From positions 67,465,760 to 67,529,759 of the forward strand of contig CM057005.1 of the NCBI GenBank assembly GCA_029891345.1: a stretch of 64,000 nt of DNA, read 5' to 3'. Source of the DNA: Dryococelus australis. Taxonomy: Eukaryota; Arthropoda; Insecta; Phasmatodea; Phasmatidae. Below, one piece after another: positions 46,191-57,984 of this stretch. Position 1 is the first letter of the stretch; each line of letters begins with the position of its first letter. The position numbers were made by a program, and so were the translations under genes. A model generated the notes under the pieces. That model saw only the letters and a list, made by a program, of their open reading frames with translations. It was not told where the DNA came from and ran no database searches.

Positions 46191-46412
46191 TAGGCTGTTC
46201 ACGGTAAAGTGAGCACTTTTTAAGGCCCTTATAAATGTTTCCTTTCATCCAATTTCGATCTTCCTGCTACTTTTTATTATAAACATTGCAATGCGACCAA
46301 TAAATACAGTGTATACATTTCACAACCCTCAAAACTTAATGCCTGAGGCTGCAATAAGATATTTTTATTAGTGGTTAAGGACTGTTGGGAGGGCCTTACC
46401 GTGAACAGCTTA
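46191..46412. mobile_element. MITE family B copy 5
   Basis: Left end TAGGCTGTTCACGGTAAAGTGAGC, right end GGGCCTTACCGTGAACAGCTTATA with part of the terminal repeat deleted. The same subtype as the outer copy at 34885-35361. Confidence 0.8.
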
Positions 46413-46473
46413 TAAATGAAAGTACATCGCGAATAGCTGTGGTTTAACGCTGACACCGAAAAACATATCATTA

Positions 46474-46672
46474 TAGGCTATTCACGGTAAAATGAGCACT
46501 TTTGAAAGCCCTGCTTAAGATCTACTTGTATGCACGTTGCATGTCTTTCCGCTTTACGTAAAGTTGTCATTGCCATGGGCCTCGTCATTTTATTCACGCG
46601 TTGGTCAAGCGCAACTGTGAAATTATTACAAAAGTAAATATTTAAAGCATCTGCTAATTTTTACACTTCGAC

Positions 46673-46703
<31 letters not shown>

Positions 46704-46907
46704 CAGAAAGTGATATATATCATTTAAGTTATTCATTACCTAACACTTTTTATTCGACATTAATATATGGATCTACTTCACCTCCATCGTTACCAACTTT
46801 ACTGGACGCATGTCCCTCAGTTCGCCCGTTAAATTATATGTAGTAGGAGCAGTGACTGTTTTCTAGGGTAGATTTCAAAAGTGCTCACTTTATCGTGAAC
46901 AGCCTTA
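46474..46907 (+). mobile_element. MITE family A copy 8, full length
   Basis: Left end TAGGCTATTCACGGTAAAAT, right end TGCTCACTTTATCGTGAACAGCCTTA. An A25 run sits inside at ~46678-46703. About 434 bp. Confidence 0.88.
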
Positions 46908-46925
46908 ACATAGCATATGCACAGT

Positions 46926-47305
46926 CTCTTCACACGTCTTGAATCAAACCTTCAAAAAATCACCCCATATACGTGCTTAGTAGTTTCCTAAATATGTCTT
47001 GCATCATATGCGTTTTACAACTATGTTAATATAAAAAAAATGCTTTTATATTTTTGGTTAAGTTGAACTTTTATTTATATTTTATCCACAAATAATAAAT
47101 TTTTAAAATAATTGACATGGATAAAACAGTGAGAAAATAGGTGTGTTGGTAATTCCTAGTGAGAAATAATTTTAATGCAAAATATTATTACAATAAATGC
47201 GCATGGGTGCAGTGCGCTGTCCCTTTGGTGTTATTTTTCAGGCTTGGTGAAGACGAGGCGGAAGAATATCCTGGAAGTAGAACTTAAGCAGGGCTTCAAT
47301 TTGGT
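46926..47305 (-). mobile_element. MITE family C, nearly complete copy
   Basis: Plus-strand start TTGAATCAAACCTTCAAAAAATCACCCC, then GTAGTTTCCTAAATATG, CTAGTGAGAAATAATTTTAATG and GACGAGGCGGAAGAATATCC. It ends at AAGCAGGGCTTCAA, so the last ~25 bp of the terminal repeat are missing. Confidence 0.75.
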
Positions 47306-47870
<565 letters not shown>

Positions 47871-48157
47871 CCGCTTTCTGAATGCCTGCTTGCATAAAGC
47901 AGTAGCGCAAATGTACACTCTAAATCGGAATCAGTTATTTTTTACTGATTGTCAGTTGAAACTGTTCCATCCGGAATCTGTAGAAAAAATATCACTAATT
48001 CATCAGTTAAAATAAATCTACTAATTCAAGCAGTAGAAAACTACTTATTTATAGTTGGTATTAATAAATAAGCTTAGAGCATTCCTATGTGATTTAAGTT
48101 AGGTACGATTTATTTTGTCGCAGAACACAAATATTGCCTGCACAAAAACGGTTTTGG

Positions 48158-48255
48158 ACGTGGCTGGGCTCGAACCTCCGCCCGTAAAGGAACGCATGCT
48201 GAAGCTTTCATGTTCAGCCATATCCACTGTCCTACTTTACCGCTGCCAAATGTCT
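48158..48255 (-). other. tRNA-like module in the left arm
   Basis: On the minus strand: CAGCGGTAAAGTAGGACAGT as A-box-like sequence and GGAGGTTCGAGCCCAGCCAC as a good B box. It is homologous to the module at 49003-49110 and points outward, towards the left end. Confidence 0.5.
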
Positions 48256-49002
48256 GCTCGTATTATGGGTACCGAACCACACAATGTAATTTCAAATATT
48301 GCTGTAAGTTTCGTGATGTGGAAGTATTTCTTGTTGTCAATATATAAATAGATTCTCTGCGCAAGTACATGTCTTTGCAAAGTTCGAAATTCAATCTATC
48401 TTTAGTTTAGTTCAGGTTCTGTACTTTAAAAGATAAATATAGGGGTTTCAATTTACGAGGTTATCGATGTCCACTAGTATTCGCCATTTTACAATGCAAC
48501 TAGACACTACAGATTTAAACTGTTATTTTTAGTGTCAGATAGATCGGTGATAATTCTGCTGACTCGATAGTGCGGTGATTCAATAAGAAAGGTGGATTTA
48601 CACCAACAAAAGTTTTGTGGTCTCTGCAAGTTAACAAATCAAATAATGAGGAAACGACAAATTTGATAAAATATTGCATTGTTTCTAACGTTCCACTGTA
48701 TAATTAGCACAGTTATTACTAGTGGATCTGTCTCTTCAAAATGACAATTTCATTCTGTAAAACGTTGCATTGTAAAATGGCAGATACATAGAAAACACCG
48801 ACAACACCGTCAAAATCACTATATTTCTCTTTTAAAGCACACAATCTGAACTAAACTTGACTTAGAATCACTTTCGATCCCTACAAAGACTGTACCTACG
48901 TAAGCATAATATGTGTATATTTCGACAACATGAGGTACTTTCACATTACGAAACTTACAGCCGTTCGCCATTGTAAGTTTATGTTACCACGCAAATGCGA
49001 GA

Positions 49003-49110
49003 CCGTTTCTCTCAGTGGCAAAGTGGTAGAGTTCGTAGAACGTCAGCCAAAAGAAACAAGAGAATGCGTTGTGTTTTGGGGTGGCGGTTCGATACCAACC
49101 ACTTCCAAAA
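49003..49110 (+). other. tRNA-like module in the right arm
   Basis: CAGTGGCAAAGTGGTAGAGT contains an A box TGGCAAAGTGG, and GGCGGTTCGATACCAACC a B box. The ~70 bp between boxes exceeds normal tRNA spacing. It points outward, towards the right end. Confidence 0.55.
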
Positions 49111-49423
49111 TTTCCTTGTACATGTAATCATTTTGTTTTACGACAAAATATTTGTATAAATAATTTATTTCAAACCGTAATGCACGGTTTTCAATCCTTG
49201 TGCTTTTTATTAGTCGACTATAAATAACTGATATTCTACTGCTTGCATTAGTAGATTTAATTTAGCTGAAGAGATTAGCAGTGTTCTTTTTCTACTGATT
49301 CCGGATGGAGCAGTTTCAACTCTTAATCAGTAAAAAATAACTGATTCCGATTTAGAGTGCACGATGAATGAATATGTACGTAAATCGTAAACATATAATT
49401 ATTTCCATGCTTACAAACTGTGT

Positions 49424-49843
49424 ATGGGCTGTTCACGGTAAAGTGAGCACTTTCGAATTAAACCTTTGTAAATGTTCACTGCCTCTACCTGCGTATGTTT
49501 TAACGAACACACTGACCAACATGTACCCAGTAAAGTTGGTAACGAGGGATCAGAAAGTAGTTCCACGTCTTAACGTTCAGTTAAATGTATTAGGTTAAAC
49601 ATTTGTAAATACTGAAAAAATTTAATTTGCTTTTAAGTATTTTAAAATTCATATAGATGTAAAAAAAAAAAAAAAAATTAGTTTTACAATAAATTTACTG
49701 TTTTAGTTTACTGACTCATGAATAAAGTGGCCAGGCGCATGACAAAGTTAATTTTACATATGGTGGAAGAATACAGAACGTGCACACAAGTAGATCTTAA
49801 GCAGGGCTTTTGAAAGTGGTCAGTTTACCGTGAACAACCTTTA
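49424..49843 (-). mobile_element. MITE family A copy 9, inverted
   Basis: Plus-strand left end TATGGGCTGTTCACGGTAAAGT, right end GTTTACCGTGAACAACCTTTA; the interior has ACCTGCGTATGTTTTAACG and AGTAAAGTTGGTAACGAGGG. It begins 64 bp after the giant inverted repeat. Confidence 0.85.
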
Positions 49844-49910
49844 ACATCTCGAGGGTGACCATGACCCCAATTTCCTACATCCGGCAGCCTAGATTCAACT
49901 CGCTGAATTC

Positions 49911-50172
49911 ATAGTGTTAGGTAAACGTTTGTTGAATAGTGAAAATAGTAATTCTACTCTCAGTTTGTTTAATGCGTGTAAGTGTAAGAATTCGCAAAAT
50001 TTATGAAATATCTACTTTTATGATCATTTCACTGTTTCGCTTGAACCACGCATGAATAAAGTAATGAGGCCCATGACAATGTTAGTTTTGCACATAGTGC
50101 ATGAACACAATCTGCATACAAGTAGATCCTAAGCAGGTCTTTCAAATAAGCTGAGTTTATCGTGAACTGCCT
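49911..50172 (-). mobile_element. MITE family A copy 10, partial
   Basis: Begins inside the family at TAGTGTTAGGTAAACGTTTG, then ACCACGCATGAATAAAGTAATG and ends GAGTTTATCGTGAACTGCCTA. The other half is absent. Confidence 0.75.
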
Positions 50173-50730
50173 ACTAGAAGAAGTTATCAGCAGTATACTT
50201 TTAACATGGGAAAAAGCTACGAAAGTTAAATACTACTCACCTCCAAAGTTTTTAAGTAAAGGGGTGTAATCATTAGAAAAAAAATTCGTTGCATAATAGA
50301 ATATAAGCCTATTGTGCAGTAACTGTATTGTCAGGGAGGGTGCTTTTAATGTTTTTGTACTTAAGCAATTTAATAGATTGTAAACGTTTTAAATATTTTA
50401 TAGGTCGTTGATAAAAGCTTCCCAGCAGGTGTACATACCGCAAGAAATGTTACCAATGAAAGTAATTGTCGTGTTCATTAAGAAATAGTAGAAATATAGC
50501 GTATTTCAGCGATGCGACACTCGTACAGATCAATAAAACGAAGTCGTGCCCTTGGAAGTCTATATAGTTGTATGGCTCAGTATCACTTTGTCTTCGGCAT
50601 AACTCTCATGCGGTAAACCTAAACAAAACACTGTTAACAGTTTTAGCAGCATTTATAGCCAAGCATACTGCAAATACTTCAAGTATGTAAAAATAACATT
50701 AAACTGACAACAGAAATTCCGCTCCATTTG
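50173..50730. other. Non-coding AT-rich stretch
   Basis: No repeats or frames of interest seen. Confidence 0.5.
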
Positions 50731-50939
50731 CACGAGAGCCCACGAGGATGAAGCGAGGTGAGCATGGTCTCTGCGCCGGAATGCTAGGGCGTTGTAAACG
50801 GGAGATCCACGAGAAAACCCGCAGACCAGCGATTCCCACGTGCGAAAATCCCGGGAGGGGGAGTGAACCGGTCCGGGGATCAAACCTGGTCCGCCACGGG
50901 GAGAGGCGAGCAGGCTAACCACTCGGCCACCGCGGCTCC
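50731..50939 (-). mobile_element. tRNA-derived SINE, GGAGCCGCGG head
   Basis: On the minus strand: AGGAGCCGCGGTGGCCGAGTGG (A box), then AGCCTGCTCGCCTCTC and the B box GGTTTGATCCCCGG; the body has CCCGGGATTTTCGCACGTGG and GGATCTCCCGTTTAC. It is truncated near GGGCTCTCGTG at the 3' side. A 89-codon frame across it is an artefact. Confidence 0.88.
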
Positions 50940-51340
50940 TTCGTGGAAGTCGTCAACAGGCTTGTGTGCACGGTGGGGACAGGGAACTTGAAAGCAAAGC
51001 TGAAAACGGACGTATCTCTGCGCAATGTGCTGGCGCCCGCATCACACAGGCGCGGTTAACCATGCGGTAGGCTGCCAAAGCCCAAGGAACCGACAATAAC
51101 TCTCTTAAGTGCTGCCGGTATGTGTCACGCGGTTGTATTCAACTAATTCGGTCATTGTGGGCCGTATGTAAAGTTAGTTTGTTCCAGTCGGAGTAGTCCC
51201 TCTTACTAAAATAATAAATGTGTTTCGCGCAAATATATGAGACAGTTAATATTCAAGGGACGTTCCTAGTTGTCATTCAAGCCATATCGTAAGCGGTTGT
51301 GTCTGTTCTAGTTTTCAAAAAACTACAGAATATTTCGATG
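50940..51340. other. Non-coding stretch
   Basis: Nothing recognised. Confidence 0.5.
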
Positions 51341-52006
51341 TATAATCCGTTCACGGTTACCTCACACTTTTATGAAGCACTGCTAAAGTTCTACTTCCAC
51401 GATATTCCTCCGCCTCATGCAAACAAAGCTTAACCAAGTCTATAAAATTACGCCAAAGGACGACGCACCGAATTCGTGCGCGCTCAGCTGTAATAATATT
51501 TTGCATGAGAACTATTTATTATAGGCTGTTCACGATAAAGTGAGCACGTTTGAAAGCCCTCTCATTTGGAATAATAGTCAATAAATATATATTTTGTTTT
51601 ACTCTAAGACATTAGCATACGAGAGCGGTGGAATATACACACTGTCATGATTACTTGCATGGCAATATGTATTTGAAAAAGGTGGTTAAAGTATAAAAAA
51701 ATGGCTGAAAGGAAAAAGTAACTAGGGTCTCAAAAGTGCTCACTTGACCGTGAACGGCCTAGACTAGGTGCTACCTACACATGCGTTTACTCACTGTTTT
51801 TTTCGTATTTATTTTAAATAAAATATAAATTATAAAGAATATAGAGTAAACTACAATTTTAACGGAAACTATGATACTTCTATGTTTACAGAGTTATAAA
51901 ACGCTTGTGATAAATTACATGTTTAGGAAATAACTAAACAAGTCAGACATGTGGTAATTTCTCAAAGGTTTGATTCAAAAAGTGCGAAGAAACCGTGAAA
52001 AGACTA
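51341..52006 (+). mobile_element. MITE family C copy with both ends, split by a family B MITE
   Basis: Left end TATAATCCGTTCACGGTTACC, right end, read inverted, TAGTCTTTTCACGGTTTCTTCGCAC. Without the B insertion it is ~425 bp. It shows that family C has terminal inverted repeats with the same GTTCACGGT core as A and B. Confidence 0.85.
51522..51761. mobile_element. MITE family B copy 6, inserted in family C
   Basis: Ends TAGGCTGTTCACGATAAAGT and TGCTCACTTGACCGTGAACGGCCTA. It separates the family C words GAGAACTATTTATT and ACTAGGTGCTACC. Confidence 0.85.
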
Positions 52007-52119
52007 AAATCTATTTTAGGACAAAAATGAAAGTCTAAACTTTGTTGTCAATTCATAAATCTGGTTATTGAAACACAAATGTTGTCGTTGAAAAGTGCCA
52101 AGGTCAGCGAAAACAGCTC

Positions 52120-52536
52120 TTAGTAACATTAAACTGTGAAATTATTAAGAATTGTATTGTATTGTAAGGTTTTTTTTTTTAACCTCCCCCGGTTTTATGG
52201 ATGAAAGCTTAGCAGGGGACGGTTTACAGACTAACTTATAACCTAACTTTAATTAACACCCATGCCTTACCCGGGATTCGAACCCATAGCCTACAGCAAC
52301 CCATATCGGTGGCGCACCAACCGACTGCCCAAAAAATAAAACAGAAAGCTAAAAAAATAATTATAAGTTACCACAAATGGTTACCTAACACTTTTTATTC
52401 GACGTTAAGAAATGGAACTACTTTCTACAAATCGTTACCAACTTTACTGGGAGAATATCACTCAGTGCACCCATTAAAATATGTGCATGGTGGTTTTCTA
52501 AGGTTCATTTCTAAAGTGCTCACTTTATCGTGAACG
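52120..52536 (+). mobile_element. MITE family A copy 11, split by a SINE
   Basis: AAACTGTGAAATTATTAAG (52129-52148) belongs to the family A interior; after the SINE the copy resumes with AAAACAGAAAGCTAAAAAAAT and runs through CGTTACCAACTTTACTGGG to TGCTCACTTTATCGTGAACG. The left terminal repeat is not recognisable. Confidence 0.6.
52170..52330 (-). mobile_element. tRNA-derived SINE inserted in a family A MITE
   Basis: On the minus strand: GGGCAGTCGGTTGGTGCGCC as A box region, GGGTTCGAATCCC as B box, a body with GGTTATAAGTTAGTCTGTAAACC, and an A-rich tail (T run at 52170-52180 on the plus strand). The full-length head-to-tail structure makes this a clean SINE. Confidence 0.82.
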
Positions 52537-53582
52537 TTATTTTTCATCGCCGTCGTTATACTTCCTTACGACCGGATGTGACCTTGAGGCGTGTGTAAAT
52601 ATTTGACTTGGGAGGCTCGTTAAGTTGAAGCTTCACTGTGAATGGGCCGTAGAACTGAGTTTACGACCGCACGTCCACATCTTATGTCCGCGCAGGCACT
52701 GTACTCAACAAAGAAATACTGTCCTATTCACCCGGTGTCTTCACTGCACTTGCATTTTACTTCTGGTACTGTTACGCACACATGGTTCCACAATGTTTAG
52801 AGATATACCTTCGAACATCTGGCGCGTAGATAACTGGTTGCGAGAGGAAATAACGTCTCAAGTGTACAGTGCGCATTAAAATATTTCTTAAGTTGCAGCA
52901 CACGAGTATGAAACCGAATGGATTGTGGTGATTTGGTGGAGGGGGGGGGGGGGAGAGGGCTTCCGGGGGAAGTTAATAAACGCCTTCCGGAGTTGTTGAA
53001 GAGACAAACAGGAAACATGTAGATAGACGCTTTAAAATTGTAATAATGGAAGCTATTTTAGATACGTGAAAGTTGACTGAAATGTGACTAATATAGTGAC
53101 TGCTCTGTGCTGTCACTGACAGGAACCGTTAACATTGACAAACGCACTGATCTAACTGCATATAGGTCCATGCGACAAATGCGGTAGACTGATACTTGTT
53201 TTCTGTTTATATAAACACAGGCTCTCGAACTACCATGATCAAATAGCGACTTGGACTTTTGTTAACGTCTCAAAAATTGGCTATTGTGCTTATGGCATGC
53301 ACTCTCTACTCCATACTCACTCCAAGGATTAAACAGTGATACCAATAGTTTGCCAGTGAATTATCCTCTCCCGGACACAGGTCCATGGTGTATTCCACTA
53401 ATTCGTCAGTAGCAAATGATCGCCTCAGTTTCTCAGTAAGTAGCATTTTTACTCACTGAACCCACGTTTATAACTGTAAATTGAGCATAATTTTCGACAT
53501 ACATGATAGTTTCAAAGCTAGCTCGCCACGGCACTGTACACTCGTATCACGAAACCAAAGTATTTTAAAAGCACACGCAAGT
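52537..53582. other. Non-coding stretch with a G13 run
   Basis: A G13 run at 52941-52953. Frames at 52625-52879 and 53481-53792 are unrecognised. Confidence 0.45.
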
Positions 53583-54460
53583 TCATGGGGGGTTGCACCG
53601 TTGAAGTGCATCGCTCGATTCGAGATCATGTTCGAACTTGTTCTAAGATCTTGCACCATTCGAGTTCAGAGCATGACTGGACATCGACATGAAATTCATT
53701 TCGAACCGCCGAATATGGTGGTTCAAAGTCTTCATCCAAGATCAGAGCAGTGTCTAAAACTATTGTTAAATATATTTACTTGCCAGAAATAAACTTAGTA
53801 ATATTTAAATCGCTTAAATACGGGTTTCGTTGTTGTTTATGGCAAATTATAAATTGAGACGTATTGCAAAGGCTTAAAATTTTACGCATTTCTTGAATTA
53901 AAGAAGTATCAATGTTTTGTAAACAGGTAACGAAATTTGCCTCTATACCTTCGAGTAGACACAACGTAAAACTGGAACAGCAATTCAGAATATCATAAAC
54001 TGGCGTACATTTCCGCACGAGCCACGTCGAAAAGTGTATCACACGAAGAGATTTTTTTTGCTAAAGAGCAGACCTCACTGATAAATGTAGTTTAAAGATA
54101 TATCTACATGAACTGTTACCAACTGAACAACAAACGGCTGCAGAAATTCTGTTGTGCATTCAACCAGGTTATACAATATAAAAACTGGTCCTAAGAAATT
54201 TTGTCCACAAAAACTCATTAATAGTTTCCTAACTTCAAAATAAATAGTCGCATCATGACGTCACAAAATGAGAGTCAATCACAAAATCCGCTTCAACCCA
54301 ATTCTATATCCGAAACGAGCTCAGGAGATCTACGATTGGAACTCGGCCAGTCGCGCTGGTGCAACATTTCTACATCGGAACTCGGATCCAACTGAAGATC
54401 ATGCTAGGACCAAAATCTTAGGACCCCGGCTCAGGGCAGTTAATGATGCAACCGGGCATA
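53583..54460 (-). mobile_element. Possible PIF/Harbinger-like element
   Basis: The left end GGGGTTGCACCG and the right end, read inverted, TATGCCCGGTTGCATC are similar. The left ~200 bp, read inverted, match 63870-64000: CTTGGAT, TTCGAACCGCCA, GAACTCGAATGGTGCAA. Sequence around the right end matches 63474 onwards only loosely (GTGACGTCATGATG versus ATGACGTCATGG inward). GGTTGCACC-type ends occur in PIF/Harbinger MITEs; the 3-bp target duplication is not clear here. Confidence 0.45.
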
Positions 54461-54672
54461 ATAGTTGCATAAGCCCACTATATACTGTACTAAAATGCAA
54501 TCATTTTTATTAGAATAATGATATCAACTTGTTTTGAACCAAGAATCAACTAATATTCTCGTGTAGGTACTGGACTCGGTGAACTACATTGCCTGAAGCC
54601 TCATTTCCTTGTTCATAGACGCAGCGACTACAGAAACGGCAGTTCTGTAACTGATCTAACATATTAAAATTA

Positions 54673-54920
54673 AGGAGCCACGGTGGCTGAGCGGTTAGCC
54701 TGCTCGTCTCCCACCATGGCGAACCGGGTTTAATCCCCGGCCGGGTCACCCCCGGATTTTCGCATGTGGGAATCGATGCCGCTGGTCGGCGGGTTTTCTC
54801 TAGGATATCCCGTTTCCCCCGCCCTTTCATTTCGGCGATGCTTCATACTCACCTCGACCGCCCTCATCGGCTCTCAGGACCTCGCTGCTAAGAGCCGCGT
54901 AAATCTCTTCACTCACTCAT
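54673..54920 (+). mobile_element. tRNA-derived SINE, GGAGCCACGG head, complete
   Basis: Head AGGAGCCACGGTGGCTGAGCGG with A box, AGCCTGCTCGTCTCCC, B box GGGTTTAATCCCC; the body has CCCCGGATTTTCGCATGTGG, CCGTTTCCCCCGC, CCCTCATCGGCTCTCAGG and ends CTCTTCACTCACTCAT. It abuts a family B MITE at 54921. The best reference for the SINE family here. Confidence 0.9.
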
Positions 54921-55159
54921 ATAAGCTATTCACATTAAAGTGAGCACTTTTGAAAGCCCTTTAATTTAGAATAATGGCAAATAAACATTATTTTAGCTTT
55001 AAACGTTCACTTTAGATTGCGTTGGAATATACACACTGTGTTTATTACATACATAGCAATATTTATTTAGAACGGTTGTTAAGAGTTACGGATATAAATA
55101 GCTGAAAGGAATAAGTAACTAGGGCCTCAAAAGTTCTCACTTTACAGTGAACATCCTAT
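54921..55159. mobile_element. MITE family B copy 7
   Basis: Ends ATAAGCTATTCACATTAAAGT and AGTTCTCACTTTACAGTGAACATCCTATA; the interior has TTTAGAATAATGGCAAATAAAC. It begins exactly at the end of the SINE. Confidence 0.82.
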
Positions 55160-55191
55160 AATAAAGTAAGTTGCGTGTGCTTGCTGCAAAG

Positions 55192-55290
55192 TGGTTCAAT
55201 GGAGCAGTGGATAATGCTGGCCATGACATCTCAGAGGAAAAGTGCACGAGAGGTTCCCACGTGGCGCTTGGTAAAGAGGAGAGGCACGCA
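55192..55290 (+). other. Weak tRNA-like segment between two family B MITEs
   Basis: TGGAGCAGTGGATAATGC fits an A box; the presumed B box AGGTTCCCACG departs from consensus. It may be a worn SINE head; low confidence. Confidence 0.25.
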
Positions 55291-55320
55291 TAACGGCCGC
55301 GGGTGATGGGATAGTCAAGC

Positions 55321-55558
55321 TATAGGCCGTTCACACTAAAGTGAGCACTTTTGAAGCCCTAGTTACTTTTTTCCTTCAGCCGATTTGTATTCTTCCACAA
55401 CTTGTTAATGTAAAACTAGTCATGTGAGTAATAAACACAGTGTATACATTTAGCATACTAAAAACCAATAGTCCGAGGCCTCAATGAAATGTATTTATTG
55501 GTTATTATGTCTGGTGGAACATCTTCAAAAAGTGCTCACTTTAGCGTGAACGGCCTAT
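55321..55558. mobile_element. MITE family B copy 8
   Basis: Ends TATAGGCCGTTCACACTAAAGT and TGCTCACTTTAGCGTGAACGGCCTATA, nearly perfect inverted repeats; the interior has TTCCTTCAGCCGATTTG. 238 bp. Confidence 0.88.
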
Positions 55559-56349
55559 AGTAAGCAGGAGTAAGCAGTTAGCACCTAATGTTGTTACGAG
55601 CCGTAATCCCCACAGCCTCGGCTGGTCGCCAAGCTCTTGGCCGGCGTAGTACCATCGCCTCCGCATGTTTCGTCGTTAGCAGCCGCCACGCCACTGCTCG
55701 CCTTCCATACTGGAGGCACAGACTACAGAAGTCTACAGAAGCGAGATTGTCACGTGTCATCGGTAGAGCCCCGAGCTGGCAGCAAGCTGGGCTGGACAGC
55801 CCCCTATACATCCAAGACATCATTGTTTGCTTATTGGTTGATGTGATCAAATGATGCTTCTATACAGGACTGTTCGACAGTCGCTCACACTACTGCTCCA
55901 TGCTCATTACTGGCTGAAAGTTAAACGGGGCGTGTCTAAACAACTGCCCTCCAACCTCAATAGAAGGAGAAATGAAAATAGGGCTTGTAGTCTACCTCGC
56001 CTCCGAATGCATTCGCGAAATAGTCGTGGCGCTAGTCATTGGTACTACGCCAACAGCGCTCGCAGACGAACTAATACGAAATGTTACGCGGCGAGGCCAT
56101 AGAGATGACGAGTACACACCATACACTAAAGACGAGGTAGACCGATTATTCATCTTCTGCGTACTTACCCAACACTGACCTACCCCAATTCATACATAAC
56201 TGTCAAAGTTACATGGTCAACAGTGATGGACGTGTTTGTTTATATCTTAATTTTTAAATAACAAGCACTTTTAAATGAATAAAATACTTTTACCAATTTG
56301 AATGTAATTGGTTAGAGGAAGTATGCGTACATCTCGAAGCACTTGTTTA
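55559..56349. other. Stretch with a relative of the 56358 hAT MITE
   Basis: 55820-55980 resembles the interior of the MITE at 56358-56651 (ATTGTTTGCTTATTGGTTG; GGGGCGTGTCTAAACAACTGC versus AGGGCGTGTCTAATAAACTGC). A GC-rich part at 55590-55800 is open on both strands without recognisable domain. Confidence 0.4.
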
Positions 56350-56357
56350 CTAATCAG

Positions 56358-56651
56358 TAGGGATAGGAAAAATTCGCGAGTTCAATGACTTGTTGGCTAT
56401 ACTCCACAATCATGTGTATACTCGAGCGCAAGATGTTTGTTCATTGGCTGCTGCTCCAGAGGGTAGCCAATGTTACTTTACACCTAACAGTATGGCACTC
56501 GCTAGTTGTTGCCTTGCAAGTCTGCTATTGGCTCAGAGTTGTCCAGGGCGTGTCTAATAAACTGCGATCCAATTGCAAAGACAACTTCAGCGTACACGTG
56601 TTTGACATTTATCTTGTCCTGAAATGAACTCGCGAAATGTTCCTATCCGTA
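56358..56651. mobile_element. Non-autonomous hAT-type MITE with 8-bp target duplication
   Basis: Left end TAGGGATAGGAAAAATTCGCG and right end, read inverted, TACGGATAGGAACATTTCGCG lead into GAGTTCA on both sides, a terminal repeat of ~28 bp. The duplication CTAATCAG is exact at 56350-56357 and 56652-56659. 294 bp, non-coding. Confidence 0.88.
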
Positions 56652-56659
56652 CTAATCAG

Positions 56660-57984
56660 TGTTTCGACATCAAATCCAATCCATTCCGTTTTGGCTTGAC
56701 GTGTCGGCAGAAAAGCAATTTCAATCTTGGGAAGCGGAGATTGGTTTTGCAACGCGCAGCAAACCAGGAACTGGGTACGCGCACATCGAGGTCGCCGACA
56801 CGCCATTTCGTTTCTGTACATTCGACTGTTCTGTGCTGGTGGACACGTACCCAGACTATTCCCAGCGACAAGTGCCGGAGGTTATTTCCGCTTGTAAAAC
56901 GTCCGTAACGACTTCCCACAGCGGAATAGCGCGAAGTCTCTTAGCATCTTTACCTTTGACTGCACCTGCACAAAAGCCGCGTTAGGTATTCATGCCCCTA
57001 AGCATACAAGTCGATGCGGAACTATCTAGCGCTGCGCGTGAGTCACACACATGATTGGGAACGAGTCGACAGGTTTTTTAGAGCCGTTGTTTCAGTGAGT
57101 TTTACGATAGTTTTACACCTCGGATGCACAGCACTTCGCCGTTAGTGGTGTACCCGACGATATCAGCTGGGATATTTTAACTGCGGAGCGGCGTTTAGAT
57201 GGAAACAAAAATAAAGCCGCTTTTCGAAGTGACAGCCAAAATCGATCAATCAGGTGCGGAAACTTGAGCGTTTGGAGTCGCTGTATCATTCGAAAAGGTA
57301 CATGAATAACGACAGACTTTAAACAATAGTACAGAATGCTTTATCCGCGTTTGTTTTTGTATATTATGCTACTGTGTTTGCAGCTATACACTATTTTACT
57401 GCTGGTTATTTTAGTGGTGGGTTGAAGCTTACAATGAGTGATGCTGAATGTTGATGATACGTTCTTATATTTCTCGATTCACGATACATAAACTTCCACA
57501 AAAAGATTTTAGTGAAAATTGATTTACCTAAACTCGCTGTCAAAATGAGCCATAAGTGGGTATTTTAAAGAATGTTACCACAAAGACTCCTAGATTGTGT
57601 GATTCGCAGGTTGGATTCAACTACAGTTGCAATCTCCTTATACAATAAAAAGAACGTAATCCTGGTTCTCGAAAAGGAATTAACTTTCATATTTTCAATG
57701 TCTATCAGTCAGTTCTCGTGTTCACTTAGCTATACATGCCTTAACTAATGAAATAAGCCTTAGTCATCAAAAACTTTTCCACCGCACCGCCTGTTTCACA
57801 TCGAACGCTACATTTTCAGTTTTAACTCGAGGAGAAATTTTTCGTACTCAAGTCTTCTCAGAGACGCACATTTCTCTTGTACTGATGTCGCCGCATGTTT
57901 TATACTTAACTTGCAAGGCTCCTTTAAAGTAAAGGTAATTTTTGTAAAGTGATGTGAATGTCAAAGAATAAAGATATAAGTTGA
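56660..57984. other. Non-coding stretch, nothing recognised
   Basis: Overlapping frames of 70-108 codons on both strands at 56609-56985 are unrecognised. The rest is AT-rich. Confidence 0.4.

Larger units (their letters stand above)
47916..49359. mobile_element. Giant inverted repeat (foldback element), 1.44 kb
   Basis: Ends CACTCTAAATCGGAATCAG and its inverse frame the element. The arms match almost all the way in: CAGTTATTTTTTACTGATT, TCCATCCGGAATC, AAGCAGTAGAA, then tRNA-like modules, then GCTGTAAGTTTCGT.ATGTG, TTTAGTTCAG.TT.TG, TTTAAAAGA.AAATATAG and CCATTTTACAATGCAAC, the last near 48485 and 48770. Each arm is therefore about 600 bp around a spacer of ~250 bp. Arm identity looks like 75-90% by eye. 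No coding capacity, and no clear target duplication. A Mutator-like or foldback type element is possible. Confidence 0.8.
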
